In this document: piece by piece, positions 35,654-44,577 of the stretch
Layout: each line of letters starts with the position of its first letter
Numbering within the stretch: position 1 is the stretch's first letter
Source of the DNA: Burkholderia sp. OK233
Lineage (GTDB): Bacteria > Pseudomonadota > Gammaproteobacteria > Burkholderiales > Burkholderiaceae
Direction: 5' to 3'
Length of the DNA: 64,000 bases
Assembly: GCF_900230185.1 (NCBI RefSeq)
Contig: NZ_OCSR01000003.1
Span: 186,001 to 250,000 of the forward strand
Program-made: the position numbers and the translations under genes
The notes under the pieces: generated by a model
Database searches by the model: none
Told to the model about the DNA's origin: nothing
What the model saw: only the letters and a program-made list of their open reading frames with translations

Positions 35654-37135
35654 ATGAAATATGACATTGAGACGCAAACCCAACCCACCGACGCCGTGCG
35701 CAGCCCCTATGACGGCGCTGTGGTCGGTTATATGCCGATTGCCGATGCGGACGCTGTCGAACGATCGATCGAACGCGCACAAGCCGCGTTCGAGATCATG
35801 CGCCAACTGCCTCGATTCACCCGCGCGGATATTCTGCAACGCGCGGCGGACCTGATCGAATCACGGCGCGACGAGTTCGTGCGCACGATCGCGGCGGAGT
35901 CGGGCAAGCCCTTGTACGATGCGCGAGGAGAGGTTTCGCGTGGCATCTTCAACTTGCGTAACGCGGCTGCCGAAGCACGGCGCAGTCATGGTGAAGAAGT
36001 ACCGCTCGATGTCGACGCGGGCGTTTTCGAATACCAGACCACCGATGTCAGCGGCAGCGCTACGGAATTGTCCCGTCTCGATCTCGACAAACTGGCGGAC
36101 ATGCGCCGTCGTGTGGGTATTGCAAGGCGTTTTCCGATTGGTCTCATCCTGGCGATCTCGCCGTTCAATTTTCCGCTCAATCTTGTCCTGCACAAAGTCG
36201 CGCCGGCGATTGCGGTAGGCAATGCCGTCGTGCTGAAGCCCGCACCGCAAACACCCCTTACCAGCCTTCTGCTGCAGGAGGTCATGCGCGACGCGGGTCT
36301 GCCCGAGGGGGCGCTGGAGGTGTGTCACTGCAGTATTCCCCTTGCGGAGTCGATGGTCCGTGACGACCGCTTCGCCATGGTGACCTTCACCGGCAGTGCC
36401 AAGGTCGGCTGGCATATCAAATCGATCGCAGGCCACAAGAAAGTCGCGCTTGAGCTTGGTGGCAATGGCACGGTGATCGTAGCGGAAGACGCAGACCTTG
36501 ATCTCGCAGCGGCGCGGTGTGTTCGTGGCGGCGTGGTGTTCGGCGGGCAGTATTGCATTGGCGTACAGCGCATTCTCGTACACGAGAATGTACGCGCCCA
36601 GTTCGAGGCCAGGCTGCTCGACAAGGTGCGTGCGTGCAAGGTCGGCGATCCGATGGAAGAGGGCATCGACGTGGGTCCGGTGATCGACGAGAAGTCGGCT
36701 ATCCGCATTCAGGGCTGGATAGACGCAGCGCTGACCGGCGGCGCGCGTCTGCTGGCCGGTGGCCCGCGTGTCGGCGCAGTCGTGCAGCCGACCGTGCTGG
36801 CGGATACCCAACGCGGAATGCTGGTCGAGGACGAGGAAATCTTCGGACCCGTACTCACGCTCAATAGCTATCGCACATTCGATGAAGCTGTAGAGCGTGC
36901 CAACGATTCACGCTATGGCTTGCAGGGCGGCCTGTTCACACGGGACCTGCCGCGCGCGTTCCGGGCGCTGGAGAAATGGGATGTGGGCGGCCTGATGATC
37001 AATGACGTGCCGATCTATCGCATCGACAACATGCCTTTCGGCGGCTGGAAGGAATCCGGCACCGGCCGCGAGGGCACACGGTACGCGATGGACGAGATGT
37101 CGGAAATCAAGCTGCTCGTGATCAACTATTCGTGA
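35654..37135 (+). CDS. NAD(P)-dependent aldehyde dehydrogenase, first copy
   Basis: A 493-aa aldehyde dehydrogenase superfamily enzyme. ISPFNFPLN (about residue 170), NAVVLKPAPQTPL with the cofactor-binding Lys, FTGSAKVGW, the general-base Glu in LELGGNG (about 263) and the nucleophile Cys in GGQYCIGVQR (about 297) are all present, with EIFGPVLTL and MPFGGWKESG in the C-terminal half. It follows the aspartate-dehydrogenase-like gene by 88 nt. It would oxidise an aldehyde formed in the pathway to an acid. Confidence 0.9.
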   Translation: MKYDIETQTQPTDAVRSPYDGAVVGYMPIADADAVERSIERAQAAFEIMRQLPRFTRADILQRAADLIESRRDEFVRTIAAESGKPLYDARGEVSRGIFNLRNAAAEARRSHGEEVPLDVDAGVFEYQTTDVSGSATELSRLDLDKLADMRRRVGIARRFPIGLILAISPFNFPLNLVLHKVAPAIAVGNAVVLKPAPQTPLTSLLLQEVMRDAGLPEGALEVCHCSIPLAESMVRDDRFAMVTFTGSAKVGWHIKSIAGHKKVALELGGNGTVIVAEDADLDLAAARCVRGGVVFGGQYCIGVQRILVHENVRAQFEARLLDKVRACKVGDPMEEGIDVGPVIDEKSAIRIQGWIDAALTGGARLLAGGPRVGAVVQPTVLADTQRGMLVEDEEIFGPVLTLNSYRTFDEAVERANDSRYGLQGGLFTRDLPRAFRALEKWDVGGLMINDVPIYRIDNMPFGGWKESGTGREGTRYAMDEMSEIKLLVINYS

Positions 37136-37201
37136 AGCCAGGTCGCGCGTTTCGCTGAACGCTGCGAAACGCGTCTTCCAGGTCCTCTTCCAGGATCCAA
37201 C

Positions 37202-38518
37202 ATGTCGACGTCTCCCCTGAACATCCCCTCCTGTGACCTCGAAGATGACGCCCCGACCGGGCGCAGTCTCTATCGCAAGCTCACATGGCGGCTCGCCCCA
37301 TTCCTGGGTCTATGCTTCTTTGCCGCGTTTCTGGACCGCGTGAATGTAGGCATTGCCAAGCTGCAGATGCTCGATTCACTCGGATTTAGCGAAACGGTGT
37401 ACGGGCTTGGCGCCGGACTGTTTTTCGTCGGCTATATCCTGTTTGAAGTGCCCAGCAACTTGATACTCGAGAAAGTCGGCGCCCGCTTCTGGATCGCGCG
37501 CATCATGGTCACATGGGGCGTGCTTTCCGGGCTGACGATGTTCGTGAAGACGCCGGGGCAGTTCTATGTCGTGCGTTTCCTGTTAGGTGTGGCGGAAGCC
37601 GGGTTCCTGCCCGGCGCACTGCTTTACCTCACCTACTGGTTTCCCGACGCGCGGCGCGGCAGGATTGTCGCACTCTTCATGGTGGGCTTGCCGCTGTCGA
37701 GTCTGGTCGGCGCGCCGCTCTCAGGCTGGATACTGTCGGTCTTTGACGGCGTGCATGGCTTGCGAGGCTGGCAGTGGCTGTTCGCGCTGGAAGCAATGCC
37801 TTCCGTGCTGCTTGGTGTGCTCGTTTATATCTTCCTGCCGAAAACGCACCAGGGTGCGCGTTTTCTCAGCGCTGCCGAACTCGCGAGGCTAAAGCGGGAC
37901 ATCGGAATCGATCGGGAGGAGAAGAAGGAGCATCGGCTGGCTCAGGCGTTTGCCAATCCGAAAGTATGGGTGGTGGGTTATCTCGACCTCTGCGTACTAC
38001 TCTGCTTCTATTCGATCAGTTTCTGGATGCCCACGATGCTGCGCGATGCCGGCGCGAGAAGTGCGATCGAGATTGGCGCGCTGATGGCAATTCCCAATGG
38101 CCTGGCGGTTGTCATGGTTCTGCTAACCGGGATCAGTTCCGACCGGTTCCGGGAACGTCGCTGGCATGTTGCCGTGCCCTTGCTGTGCTCGGCGTTTGGC
38201 CTGATCGCAAGCGCCTTTTTCCCGGGCAGCGTTCCCGCCATCGTCATCCTTCTCTCGGTGGCTAACGCTGGGGCCGCGGCGGCGATGCCGGTGATCTGGG
38301 CGCTTCCGTCAACGTTTCTTCGCGGCACGGCAGCAGCAGCCGGTATTGCATTCGCGTGCTCGATTGCCAATCTTGGAGGCTTCGCGAGTACCTATTTCCT
38401 TGGCTGGCTGAAAGACCGGACACATAGCGTGGGCGCGGGTGTCATCACGTTCGGTATCTGCCTGCTGCTGGGTTGCGTGCTGGCGCTGGCAATGCCGAAG
38501 CGGGTCGTCAACCGTTGA
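37202..38518 (+). CDS. MFS transporter, anion:cation symporter (ACS) family
   Basis: A 438-aa major facilitator of the ACS family (relatives carry tartrate, phthalate, hexuronates). The N-terminal KLTWRLAPFLGLCFFAAFLD and RVNVGIAK is the family signature of TM1. GYILFEVPSNLIL in TM2 and RFLLGVAEAGFLPGALLYL in TM4 are also typical, and about 12 hydrophobic segments are present. It lies 66 nt after the first aldehyde dehydrogenase and ends just before promoter B. It probably imports the carboxylated substrate of the cluster (inference). Confidence 0.9.
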   Translation: MSTSPLNIPSCDLEDDAPTGRSLYRKLTWRLAPFLGLCFFAAFLDRVNVGIAKLQMLDSLGFSETVYGLGAGLFFVGYILFEVPSNLILEKVGARFWIARIMVTWGVLSGLTMFVKTPGQFYVVRFLLGVAEAGFLPGALLYLTYWFPDARRGRIVALFMVGLPLSSLVGAPLSGWILSVFDGVHGLRGWQWLFALEAMPSVLLGVLVYIFLPKTHQGARFLSAAELARLKRDIGIDREEKKEHRLAQAFANPKVWVVGYLDLCVLLCFYSISFWMPTMLRDAGARSAIEIGALMAIPNGLAVVMVLLTGISSDRFRERRWHVAVPLLCSAFGLIASAFFPGSVPAIVILLSVANAGAAAAMPVIWALPSTFLRGTAAAAGIAFACSIANLGGFASTYFLGWLKDRTHSVGAGVITFGICLLLGCVLALAMPKRVVNR

Positions 38519-38543
38519 GCGCTTGCCATTCCAGCCGGACGAA

Positions 38544-38605
38544 ACTGTAATGGTCTAACGAGCGAAAAACTGTGACTGTTATGGTTGGGCTGCACGCGCT
38601 ACGAT
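38544..38605 (+). promoter_or_regulatory. Predicted MocR-controlled promoter B
   Basis: Direct repeats ACTGTAATGGTCT at 38544-38556 and ACTGTTATGGTTG at 38575-38587 start 31 bp apart, and TACGAT is at 38600-38605, 25 bp after the start of the second repeat. All spacings equal those of promoter A at 30645-30706, and the sequence after the -10 (atgtatgtgttgc versus atgcatgtgttgc) is also kept. It precedes the PhzF-like gene at 38668. Confidence 0.72.
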
Positions 38606-38667
38606 GTATGTGTTGCACTTGCATCCAAAGAGTACCCAGATGTCCACGCGAGTCAGACGAGGCGAAC

Positions 38668-39546
38668 ATGAAACGATCTTATAAAGTGGTTGACGTCTTC
38701 ACCGCGAAGCCGCTTCTCGGCAATCCGGTGGCCGTGGTACTGGACGCGGAGGGCCTGACTACTGACGCGATGCAAGCGGTCGCGCGCTGGACCAACCTGT
38801 CAGAAACGACCTTTGTCCTTCCGCCCACAACTGCCGGGGCCGACTATCTCTTGAGGGTCTTCACGCCGCGTAGCGAGCTTCCCTTCGCGGGACATCCAAC
38901 TCTGGGTAGTGCTCACGCCATCGTGGAAGCGGGGCGTGTCACACCGCGCGAAAGCGGTCGATTGATTCAACAATGCGGCATCGGTCTAGTTGAATTGACG
39001 CTCGAGGAGCGAGGCGCAGACCGCCTGCTCACGTTCAACCTGCCACCTGCGAAGCTGGACCCGCTGCATGCAGCAGATGTGGCGGAGTTGGAGCTGATCC
39101 TCGGGTGCAAAGTGGACCTCAAAACTGCGCCAGGTGTCGTGAATGTCGGCGCCATCTGGATCGTGGCGCATCTGAACGATGCCGCTGCCGTACTTAATCT
39201 TCAGCCGGATTTTGCCAGGTTAGCGGAGCTCGAGCGCCGCTTAGGCGTTACGGGCCTGACCGTATTCGGCCCGCGCGAGCATGGAGACGATGCGGAAATC
39301 GAAGTGCGTACCTTCGCGCCGTCCTGCGGGGTGGAGGAGGATCCCGTCTGCGGGAGCGGCAACGGCAGCGTGGCGGCCTTCCAGTGGCAACGCGGCCTGT
39401 TACCGCGAGGCGGAACAGATTACGTGGCTGCTCAGGGACGGTGTGTCGGTCGAGACGGGCGAATCAAGGTAAGCGTGGATGCGAACGGGAATGTGCGCGT
39501 GGGCGGTTCCTGCGTCACATCTGTGGAGGGCTCGCTTACGCTCTAG
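38668..39546 (+). CDS. PhzF-family isomerase/epimerase-like protein
   Basis: A 292-aa protein of the PhzF/diaminopimelate-epimerase fold. The start at 38668 (MKRSYKVVDVFTAKPLLGNP) has ACGAGG upstream and matches the family N-terminus; the longer frame runs through promoter B. The general-acid/base Glu of PhzF lies in NLSETTFVLPP (about residue 46), followed by RVFTPRSELPFAGHPTLGSA and the C-terminal VEEDPVCGSGNGSVAAF (about 230-246). It is the first gene behind promoter B. Family members isomerise or epimerise diverse metabolites; no phenazine genes are nearby, so the symbol is not applied. Confidence 0.85.
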   Translation: MKRSYKVVDVFTAKPLLGNPVAVVLDAEGLTTDAMQAVARWTNLSETTFVLPPTTAGADYLLRVFTPRSELPFAGHPTLGSAHAIVEAGRVTPRESGRLIQQCGIGLVELTLEERGADRLLTFNLPPAKLDPLHAADVAELELILGCKVDLKTAPGVVNVGAIWIVAHLNDAAAVLNLQPDFARLAELERRLGVTGLTVFGPREHGDDAEIEVRTFAPSCGVEEDPVCGSGNGSVAAFQWQRGLLPRGGTDYVAAQGRCVGRDGRIKVSVDANGNVRVGGSCVTSVEGSLTL

Positions 39547-39637
39547 ACAGGGACCGGACGCGAGACGCGCTGAAACGGCTTGCGCGTTGGTTTTCGACAT
39601 TTTCCGCATTCGCAAGAAAGGACGCAGGCGCTTCGAA

Positions 39638-41077
39638 ATGAATTCCGCATACCCCATTGACTCATTGCCCGGCTTCATCTCGGTCACCAATCCCTTCGAT
39701 GGCGTCGAAGTCGGCACGGTCGTGAACCTTCCGCCGGAAGGCGCGCAAGTGCTGATCCAGACCGCGAAGGAGGGCGCGCGCGTTTGCCGTAGCCTGTCCC
39801 GTCACGAACGCTCTCGCGTGCTCGAAACCTGCGCATCGCTCGTCGAACGTGATAGCGACGCCTTTGCGAATCTCATCGTCGCGGAAGCGGGTAAAACGAT
39901 CAAGCAGGCCCGGAAAGAAGTGCTACGTTGCGTGAACACGCTCAAGCTATCCGCCGATGAGGCACGTCGAAACGCAGGTGAGGTCGTGCCGTTCGACGCG
40001 TACGGCGGATCGGAAAACCGCCAGGGGTGGTTCACCCGTGAGCCGCTAGGCATTATCGTTGCCATCACGCCGTACAACGATCCACTCAACCTGGTTGCGC
40101 ATAAGCTCGGCCCGGCGATTGCCGGCGGCAATGCCGTCGTTCTCAAGCCCTCCGAACTCACGCCGCTGTCGGCGATCAAGCTCGTTGGATATCTGGTGGC
40201 GGCCGGCATGCCGCAGAACGTCGTGTCGGTCGCGACGGGTGGTGCAGCGCTCGGCGAAGCACTCGTCTCATCCCGGGACGTCAGAATGGTTTCGTTTACC
40301 GGTGGATTCGCAACCGGGGAGAGAATAGCCAGTTCCGCAGGCCTCAAAAAGCTTGCGATGGATCTGGGCGGTAATGCGCCCGTCATCGTTCTGAACGACT
40401 GCGACCTCGAGGACGCTGCTACGTCGTGCGTGTCTGGAGCGTTCTGGGCCGCCGGCCAGAACTGTATTGGCACACAACGCATTCTGGTTCAGTCGTCCAT
40501 CTATGACGCGTTCAGGACGCGTTTCGTTGCCGGCACCAAAGTACTCAAGACGGGCAATCCCGCGTTGACTGACACGGACGTCGGGCCAATGATCACGGCT
40601 CAGTCAGCGGCTCGCACGAGACGCGTGGTGGATGCCGCGATCAGTCAGGGAGCCACACTGCTGTGCGGCAATACTCAGGACGGTTCGCTTTACGCGCCGA
40701 CGGTACTTGAGGACGTCAGCTTCGAATGCGACCTGTGGAAGCAGGAAATATTCAGCCCGGTTGTCGTTCTTCAGCGGATTGAGACGCTGGATGAGGCACT
40801 CTCGCTCGCCAACAGTTCTGAATACAGTCTGCACGCCGGCATCTTCACAAATGATCTGCATGCCGCACTCAAGGCGGCCGACAGGCTGGAGGCTGGCGGG
40901 GTCATGATCAACGACTCGTCGGACTACAGATTCGATGCCATGCCGTTCGGGGGATTCAAGTACGGAAGCCTCGGCCGCGAAGGTGTCAGATTTGCGTACG
41001 AGGAAATGACTCAACCGAAGGTCGTGTGCATCAGGAAGGCGGTATATGGCAACCATGAACATTCAGCAACGGCCTGA
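39638..41077 (+). CDS. NAD(P)-dependent aldehyde dehydrogenase, second copy
   Basis: A 479-aa aldehyde dehydrogenase. The ATG at 39638 (MNSAYPIDSLPGF) is chosen because the 53 upstream codons are shared with the PhzF region and lack family sequence. Motifs: ITPYNDPLN, NAVVLKPSELTPL, FTGGFATGERI, the Glu in MDLGGNAP and the Cys in AAGQNCIGTQRI; C-terminal EIFSPVVVL and MPFGGFKYGSLGREG. It resembles the phosphonoacetaldehyde/lactaldehyde dehydrogenase branch. Its 3' end overlaps the next gene by 32 nt, showing tight coupling. Confidence 0.9.
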   Translation: MNSAYPIDSLPGFISVTNPFDGVEVGTVVNLPPEGAQVLIQTAKEGARVCRSLSRHERSRVLETCASLVERDSDAFANLIVAEAGKTIKQARKEVLRCVNTLKLSADEARRNAGEVVPFDAYGGSENRQGWFTREPLGIIVAITPYNDPLNLVAHKLGPAIAGGNAVVLKPSELTPLSAIKLVGYLVAAGMPQNVVSVATGGAALGEALVSSRDVRMVSFTGGFATGERIASSAGLKKLAMDLGGNAPVIVLNDCDLEDAATSCVSGAFWAAGQNCIGTQRILVQSSIYDAFRTRFVAGTKVLKTGNPALTDTDVGPMITAQSAARTRRVVDAAISQGATLLCGNTQDGSLYAPTVLEDVSFECDLWKQEIFSPVVVLQRIETLDEALSLANSSEYSLHAGIFTNDLHAALKAADRLEAGGVMINDSSDYRFDAMPFGGFKYGSLGREGVRFAYEEMTQPKVVCIRKAVYGNHEHSATA

Positions 41078-42269
41078 TAAGGACAAACCGGCAAGCCTCT
41101 CTTTCGCCAGTCAGGTCGTGCATGCCGGGAACGTCACTGACGCCGCGACGGGCGCGATCCGTACGCCGATCGTGATGGCGAATTCGTACCAGTTGCCCGA
41201 TGACCCGTCTTCACTCGACTGGTCGGATTCTCAAACGCTGTTCTATACCCGCAATTCTGGCCACAATCAGCTTTGCCTTGAGCGCAAGCTTGCCGCGATG
41301 GAGCGCGGTGAGGATGCAGCCGTTTTCAGCACGGGCGTTGCTGCGTTGCATTCGATATTCTTCACCTTCCTGAAAAGTGGCGATCATGTCGTGGTCAGCG
41401 ACGTAACGTATGAGGCTGTCTGGCGTCTTTTCAGTGATCTGCTCCCGCAACGGTACGGTATTGAAACCACGTTCGTGGACATCAGCGATCTCGCTGCGGT
41501 ACGCGACGCCATACGCCCGAACACGAAGCTGATCCATGCCGAGACGATTGCCAATCCGACCACAAAGGTGGCGGATGTCCGGGCGCTTGCAAAGATCGCA
41601 CACGATGCCGGCGCCATGCTGTCGATCGATGCAACGTTTACGCCCCCGCCGATGTTTCGCGGCGTTGAGCATGACGCGGATTTCGTGGTTCATGCACTGA
41701 CGAAGTACATCAATGGGCATGGCGATGCGATGGGCGGTGCCGTGATCGGGCGCGGGGAACTGATTCGCCGCCTGAAGGCCGATGCGCTTGTCGATGTGGG
41801 CGGTTCAATCTCGCCTTTCAATGCGTGGCTGATCATGCGGGGCTCAGTGACCTTGCCACTGCGTTTGGCTCAGCACGTGTCTACCGCGCAGAAGGTCGCC
41901 GAACTCCTCGACAAGGATCCGCGTGTTGCCTTCGTGGCGTTTCCGGGACTGTCTTCCCATCCGCAACATGCGCTTGCATCGCGCCAGTTTGGCGGTATGG
42001 GGTATGGCGCTGTTATGGCTTTTGCCGTCAAAGGTGGACCGGAGATACAGAATCGCTTCGTGGCTAATCTGCATCTCATTACCTCGGCGGTATCGCTTGG
42101 CCACGACGAGTCGCTGATTGTGCACGTCGGCAAGGCGGGACGCGGCGGATCGGAGTGTTATCCGGACGTATTCCGGGAATATGGTCATCTGCGTCTGTCG
42201 ATCGGTCTCGAAGAGCCCGCCGATCTGATCGCAGATATCACGGCGGCGCTCGACGAGACGTTCGTCTGA
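41046..42269 (+). CDS. Trans-sulfuration-type PLP enzyme (Cys/Met metabolism family)
   Basis: A 407-aa fold-type I PLP enzyme of the cystathionine gamma-synthase/lyase and methionine gamma-lyase family. FYTRNSGHNQLCLERKLAAME (Tyr and Arg that bind the neighbouring PLP phosphate, split here at H) lies at about residues 67-87. FSTGVAALHSIF, HAETIANPTTKVADV, SIDATFTPPP and the PLP lysine in HALTKYINGHGDAMGG (about 218) follow, with RLSIGLEEPADLIADI at the end. AGGAAGG precedes the ATG. The position inside the second MocR transcript suggests beta- or gamma-elimination on a pathway intermediate; the reaction is not established. Confidence 0.88.
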   Translation: MATMNIQQRPDKDKPASLSFASQVVHAGNVTDAATGAIRTPIVMANSYQLPDDPSSLDWSDSQTLFYTRNSGHNQLCLERKLAAMERGEDAAVFSTGVAALHSIFFTFLKSGDHVVVSDVTYEAVWRLFSDLLPQRYGIETTFVDISDLAAVRDAIRPNTKLIHAETIANPTTKVADVRALAKIAHDAGAMLSIDATFTPPPMFRGVEHDADFVVHALTKYINGHGDAMGGAVIGRGELIRRLKADALVDVGGSISPFNAWLIMRGSVTLPLRLAQHVSTAQKVAELLDKDPRVAFVAFPGLSSHPQHALASRQFGGMGYGAVMAFAVKGGPEIQNRFVANLHLITSAVSLGHDESLIVHVGKAGRGGSECYPDVFREYGHLRLSIGLEEPADLIADITAALDETFV

Positions 42270-43243
42270 TTGGCAACGCGCTGAGTAAGCAGCACAACGT
42301 CCGTCCCCGGCGGTCGTCCCTGCGTTTGGCCCACGGCGGTTGCAGCACGCGTTGCATGCTTTCCGGTCGGAGGTGCGGCCGAAGTTAAGATGGCTTCCGC
42401 AAGATCTGCCAGGATCGCGTTGGAAAGTGCTTGACGGTAACGATGACTGTATCTCCGCAGAAATCGGCCCCAGATGCCTCGTGCTCTTGAGCTTTCAAGG
42501 AAAGCGCAGGTTGATTCACCGATACCGGTTGTCCAAAACTGTTGTTGCCGACACGCCTCCAACGTTGGTCCGGGGAACAACTTTCTGAAAAACCTCTTGA
42601 AGCGAACTTGTTCCCGAAGTCTCCGCCTGCCGCAATTCGACTGACCACTCGCTTGGATAAAATTGCGCGCATCAACGGTTTCCGCCCGGTCAGGCAACGA
42701 CGATACCGTCAGCGATACCGAAAAATCCAGTCGGCAGTTAGAAAGTGAAACGCCGAATTGAATACCAATGAAGGCGCTCGCTGAGGTTGCCAGTGCAATG
42801 CGGGAAAAGCCGGACTTTTGGTATCACGCGGCGCCTAGTTCAGGTCTAGAGGCTAGGAACAAAATTCGGCAAAAAACGGGAACAGTTCTATGCAAACCAA
42901 CGGGAACCGCAATCCGTTGGCGAGAAATTATCCATTTGACATAATTAAAGTGATCATTTCTCGTGAACCTTTTAGTTCAAATCGTGCGCTGTCGGTTGCA
43001 GCCCACTTGTCTAGTGTCGGTTTCAACCGCCCACACCCGAGAACAAAAACCCGCTTGGCAACTAAGGCTCGGGGCGATGAAGATACAGGTAAATGCGTTA
43101 TGGTGATAAGCGACCACGGGCGGCAGCCGCGCGCCAGATCGTTACGTCGTTGGTGATTGATGTGCTTGTGACTTCTGGTAAATTAATCGCTGCGCGGCGC
43201 AGTACAAATACAAAGACCGCGGATGATATCGTCGAGGTGTGTC
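42270..43243. other. Long intergenic stretch without a recognised gene
   Basis: About 970 bases. Several short open frames occur on both strands (for example 42185-42697 minus, 42890-43156 plus), but none shows recognisable protein sequence, a good ribosome binding site or biased codon use. The part at about 42920-42990 is unusually AT-rich for the window and includes TTGACA at 42936-42941 without a convincing -10. No inverted repeats typical of insertion sequences were found. It may be decayed DNA between cargo blocks. Confidence 0.5.
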
Positions 43244-43513
43244 ATGGAAGTTCTTGATCGCGCGCCCGCCGTCTCGCCGGACGGACGCGCCGTGGTGTTC
43301 ATGCTGCCGATCCGCGGCCGCGACGTCGAAGCCGCGGTTGCACGTGACGCACTCGAAGAACACTTCTGGCTGCTACCTGACGCCGACGCGGCACGCACAC
43401 TCAAGACATTCGAAAGCGGTCGCAACCGCATCGTCGCGGTCGCACAAAGAAAGTTACTCGCGCGGCCCGACGAACCGCTGCGGCTGACCGTGAACGACTT
43501 CGTGACCCGGTAA
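43244..43513 (+). CDS. DUF1488-family small protein
   Basis: An 89-aa cytoplasmic protein. The start at 43244 has GAGG 6 nt upstream; the 7-codon upstream extension is not needed. It shows the DUF1488 pattern: SPDGRAVVFMLPIRG, then VARDALEEHFWLLPD and FESGRNRIVAVAQRKL, with a closing LTVNDF. The family is common in Burkholderia and has no known function. It stands alone, flanked by long non-coding stretches. Confidence 0.75.
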   Translation: MEVLDRAPAVSPDGRAVVFMLPIRGRDVEAAVARDALEEHFWLLPDADAARTLKTFESGRNRIVAVAQRKLLARPDEPLRLTVNDFVTR

Positions 43514-43715
43514 CCGACCGTTGGCTGACGATGACTGTCGCGTCGCGATGCGTCTCCGATCCACAAAAAAGCACGACCGTTCAAATGTTGCTAATTCCTT
43601 TTATGTAAAATGTAGGAATCCGAAATTTATCGGCAGACGAAATCAATAATACAACGACCTCTTCGGCAAGTGCTCCGCCTGAATCGCAATCTGCCAAGGC
43701 TTGCCGATACGTCGA
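43514..43715. other. Short intergenic stretch, nothing assigned
   Basis: About 200 bases, AT-rich in the middle (43585-43660). It lies between the DUF1488 gene and the end of the minus-strand hypothetical gene. No terminator with a clear stem and T-run was found. Confidence 0.5.
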
Positions 43716-44018
43716 TTACGGGATCGGGGAATGGTCCGTTCCCGTCAGAAAAACCCTCAACTGCCGCTCCGCTTCGAATACTTCGTGAAGAGGAGCCCTT
43801 GCGAGTTGGGCGTCATACAGCGCCAGCAGCGCTTCAAAGTCGCTGATTAGCTCAGACGCGAGCCGCCACTCTCCCGTCTCATGAGCATGCGCCAGGGTGT
43901 TCTCAACGGCATATTCGGCGATCTTGAACTGCTCCACCAGTTGGTTGCCATAACCAGCACGCTGCAGATACCAGCTCAGGTACACCGCGCGCATAAGTTC
44001 ATTGACCGGATGGGCCAA
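43716..44018 (-). CDS. Hypothetical helical protein
   Basis: A 100-aa frame starting with TTG at 44018, or a 92-aa one from the ATG at 43994. The product is rich in predicted helix and acidic residues (GNQLVEQFKIAEYAVENTL, WRLASELISDFEALLALYD). No family is recognised and there is no membrane segment. It overlaps the 3' end of the truncated cytochrome b561 fragment in another frame, so its 5' end may be a recombination junction. It could be the intact rest of a larger gene or a small real gene. Confidence 0.4.
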   Translation of the reverse strand: MAHPVNELMRAVYLSWYLQRAGYGNQLVEQFKIAEYAVENTLAHAHETGEWRLASELISDFEALLALYDAQLARAPLHEVFEAERQLRVFLTGTDHSPIP

Positions 44019-44221
44019 TGCGTCAATCGCCAGATCAACCGGAGTGCCATTACGGAGACAAGCGTCGCGCCCACGCCAAGATGCCAGGCGATCAGATTAA
44101 CGGGCTGCGTGTCCTTGTGAACATCCGGCATCGTCCAGCCGATCACAAACTGCATAGCGACCAACAGGACGGTTAGCCAGTGCAGCGTGCGCGCGACTGC
44201 ATCATATGCCGGACGCTTCAT
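43976..44221 (-). pseudogene. Truncated cytochrome b561
   Basis: The start at 44221 reads MKRPAYDAVARTLHWLTVLL, the N-terminus of bacterial cytochrome b561 with the first haem-ligand His in RTLHW, then FVIGWTMPDVH and LIAWHLGVGATL with a second His and two hydrophobic helices. The similarity ends at RLIWRLTH near residue 67; the remaining two helices and further haem ligands are absent, and the frame stops after a short unrelated tail. The product would not be a working di-haem membrane cytochrome. Confidence 0.78.
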
Positions 44222-44577
44222 TTCGTAAGCCTTAGCCATTCTTGATCCTCAAGTTGTCGCGAATTGATGCGTTGATGAGGCGCGCAACCTGCGAATTTTG
44301 AACCGATAGCTCGAAAAAAGGACCGCACAAATACGACTGATGCTAGCGACCTTACCTTAAGGAAACCTGACGCCTGGCAGGGGCGATCCGGATGCTCGGC
44401 TCCGCTGCTGTTTCCGCATAGCCGCCAACGTAGCGTCAGCAAGACCGGGACGCCGGGAGGCCGAGGTCTTCTGCTTGAATCACGGAGCAGTTTGCGCCTT
44501 AGCAGGCAACGTCACGGGCCGGATTCTTGCTATTCCTCCCATGCATCATCAATCAACGCTCATCGTTGGGAACCCAC
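44222..44577. other. Intergenic stretch before the sugar dehydrogenase
   Basis: About 356 bases between two divergent genes. It probably contains the promoter of the sugar dehydrogenase and the former promoter of the cytochrome b561. No sharply defined promoter, operator or RNA was recognised. Confidence 0.4.

Noticed and set aside
36517..36867. Long frames opposite or inside the aldehyde dehydrogenase and other high-GC genes
   Set aside because: These are shadow frames produced by high third-position GC; the sense frames carry complete catalytic motifs.
38668..39546. PhzF-like gene as evidence for phenazine synthesis
   Set aside because: No other phenazine genes are present and the family includes many catabolic isomerases; the context is an amino acid type catabolic cluster.
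42185..42697. 170-codon minus-strand ORF overlapping the PLP enzyme 3' end
   Set aside because: Composition is like an antisense shadow; no ribosome binding site or family motif.
42936..42941. TTGACA as a sigma-70 promoter
   Set aside because: No acceptable -10 hexamer at 16-18 bp and no gene placed to use it.
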